Part shown: positions 7,693 through 7,988 of the stretch, in pieces
Position numbering within the stretch: position 1 is the first letter of the stretch
Layout of the letters: each line of letters begins with the position of its first letter
NCBI GenBank assembly: GCA_043777755.1
Contig: JAYWHK010000227.1
Location: forward strand, 1-7,988
Direction of reading: 5' to 3'
Length of the DNA stretch: 7,988 bases
From: CANHEE01 sp043777755
GTDB taxonomy: Bacteria; Bacteroidota; Bacteroidia; Chitinophagales; Saprospiraceae
Notes under the pieces: generated by a model
The model's input: the letters and a program-made list of their open reading frames with translations, nothing else
The model's database searches: none
What the model was told of the DNA's origin: nothing
Translations under genes and position numbers: made by a program

Positions 7693-7716
7693 CTACGGAG
7701 AATTTTTTGCGTAGTT

Positions 7717-7817
7717 ATACTAGAGTGAAAGTGATTTTCGGGGTCATTATTTCATAATGTATTGAAAATCAATAGCTGTAATTTTTTCCAATCCGAAAAT
7801 CACTTTCACTTCAGTAT
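7717..7817. repeat. 25-bp inverted repeat containing an inner ATTGAAAATCAAT hairpin
   Basis: The arm at 7717-7741 pairs with 7793-7817; 23 of 25 positions are Watson-Crick. The exceptions are A7722/C7812 and G7723/T7811. The 51-base interior holds two small hairpins, ATTAT-TTC-ATAAT (7746-7758) and TATTGA-AAA-TCAATA (7760-7774). The second shares the 15-mer GTATTGAAAATCAAT with the apex of the hairpin at 4348-4420. Confidence 0.75.
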
Positions 7818-7849
7818 AAAAGAGGTGTTTTTGCAAAAAATATTTCTTT

Positions 7850-7943
7850 CTCTGCGTTCTCTGCGCCTTTGCGTGAAATTATCTATTAAAATTCTCTTTG
7901 AGAATTTATTTTTAGACCACGCAGAGGCGCAGAGAGCGCAGAG
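7850..7943. repeat. 26-bp GC-richer inverted repeat of CTCTGCG / CGCAGAG units
   Basis: The arm at 7850-7875 pairs with 7918-7943 through 24 Watson-Crick pairs and two U-G pairs (7857-7936, 7869-7924). Each arm holds three heptads, CTCTGCG, CTCTGCG and CTTTGCG, starting at 7850, 7859 and 7867. An inner hairpin, AAATTCTC-TTT-GAGAATTT (7889-7907), sits in the loop. The arms are much richer in G+C than the surrounding DNA. I recall similar CTCTGCG-CTCTGCG strings as dispersed intergenic repeats in many bacterial genomes, including Bacteroidota; this is memory, not a search. Confidence 0.78.
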
Positions 7944-7988
7944 TTTGTTCAAAAATCTACGATTTTTAAACTTCTCCGTAGTTTTCAG

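Larger units (their letters stand above)
7686..7988. repeat. Composite palindromic element bounded by a 17-bp inverted repeat
   Basis: CTGAAAACTACGGAGAA (7686-7702) is repeated perfectly in inverted form at 7972-7988, the last 17 bases of the window, so the repeat may continue outside. The 303 bp between and including these arms hold no open reading frame of note. Inside are, in order, a small hairpin (7691-7716), a 25-bp hairpin (7717-7817), a 26-bp hairpin (7850-7943) and a 7-bp hairpin with a TAC loop (7951-7957 with 7961-7967). As DNA this resembles a short non-autonomous inverted-repeat element, or several palindromic repeats inserted into one another. As RNA it could fold as a multi-branched structure closed by the outer arms. 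No transposase is present, and target-site duplications cannot be tested because the right flank is missing. Confidence 0.7.

Noticed and set aside
7686..7988. CRISPR array
   Set aside because: The repeats are inverted and of different sequence; there are no regularly spaced direct repeats with spacers and no cas genes.

Overview
The window looks like chromosomal DNA from a member of the Bacteroidota. Three things point there: two genes match families I know essentially only from that phylum (DUF4270 and DUF4290), the DNA is AT-rich with A-rich leaders lacking Shine-Dalgarno sequences, and two upstream regions carry exact TAnnTTTG boxes, the -7 element of Bacteroidota promoters. I cannot place it more finely.

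Layout. Bases 1-120 hold a hairpin with a T-run, probably the terminator of a gene off the left edge. Then come three + strand genes in tandem: a DUF4270 lipoprotein (121-1533), glmS (1621-3462) and a DUF4290 protein with a long Asn/Gly/Arg-rich tail (3514-4302). This set meets a minus strand set head-on at 4303-4442, where a 30-bp hairpin sits. The minus strand set, in transcription order, is an aldo/keto reductase (7611-6721), a TCR/Tet-type MFS exporter (6708-5485, 12 bp after the reductase) and a short D-3-phosphoglycerate dehydrogenase-like enzyme (5405-4443) with its own promoter. The last 377 bases (7612-7988) have no gene: first the reductase promoter, then about 303 bp of nested inverted repeats bounded by a perfect 17-bp inverted repeat that ends exactly at the window edge.

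How the genes fit together. GlmS makes glucosamine-6-phosphate for peptidoglycan and lipopolysaccharide; the DUF4270 lipoprotein and DUF4290 protein beside it have no assigned role, and an envelope link is only inferred from position. The SerA-like enzyme would start serine synthesis. The reductase and exporter are probably co-transcribed, but their substrate is unknown.

The protein genes are ordinary. The least explained part is the palindromic DNA. The hairpin at 4348-4420 and the composite at 7686-7988 share a 15-nt core, and their arms share the same three-heptad spacing although the sequences differ. This suggests a family of dispersed palindromic repeats. I see no defence system, CRISPR array, transposase, phage gene or RNA gene of a known class, and I do not claim a new protein system here.
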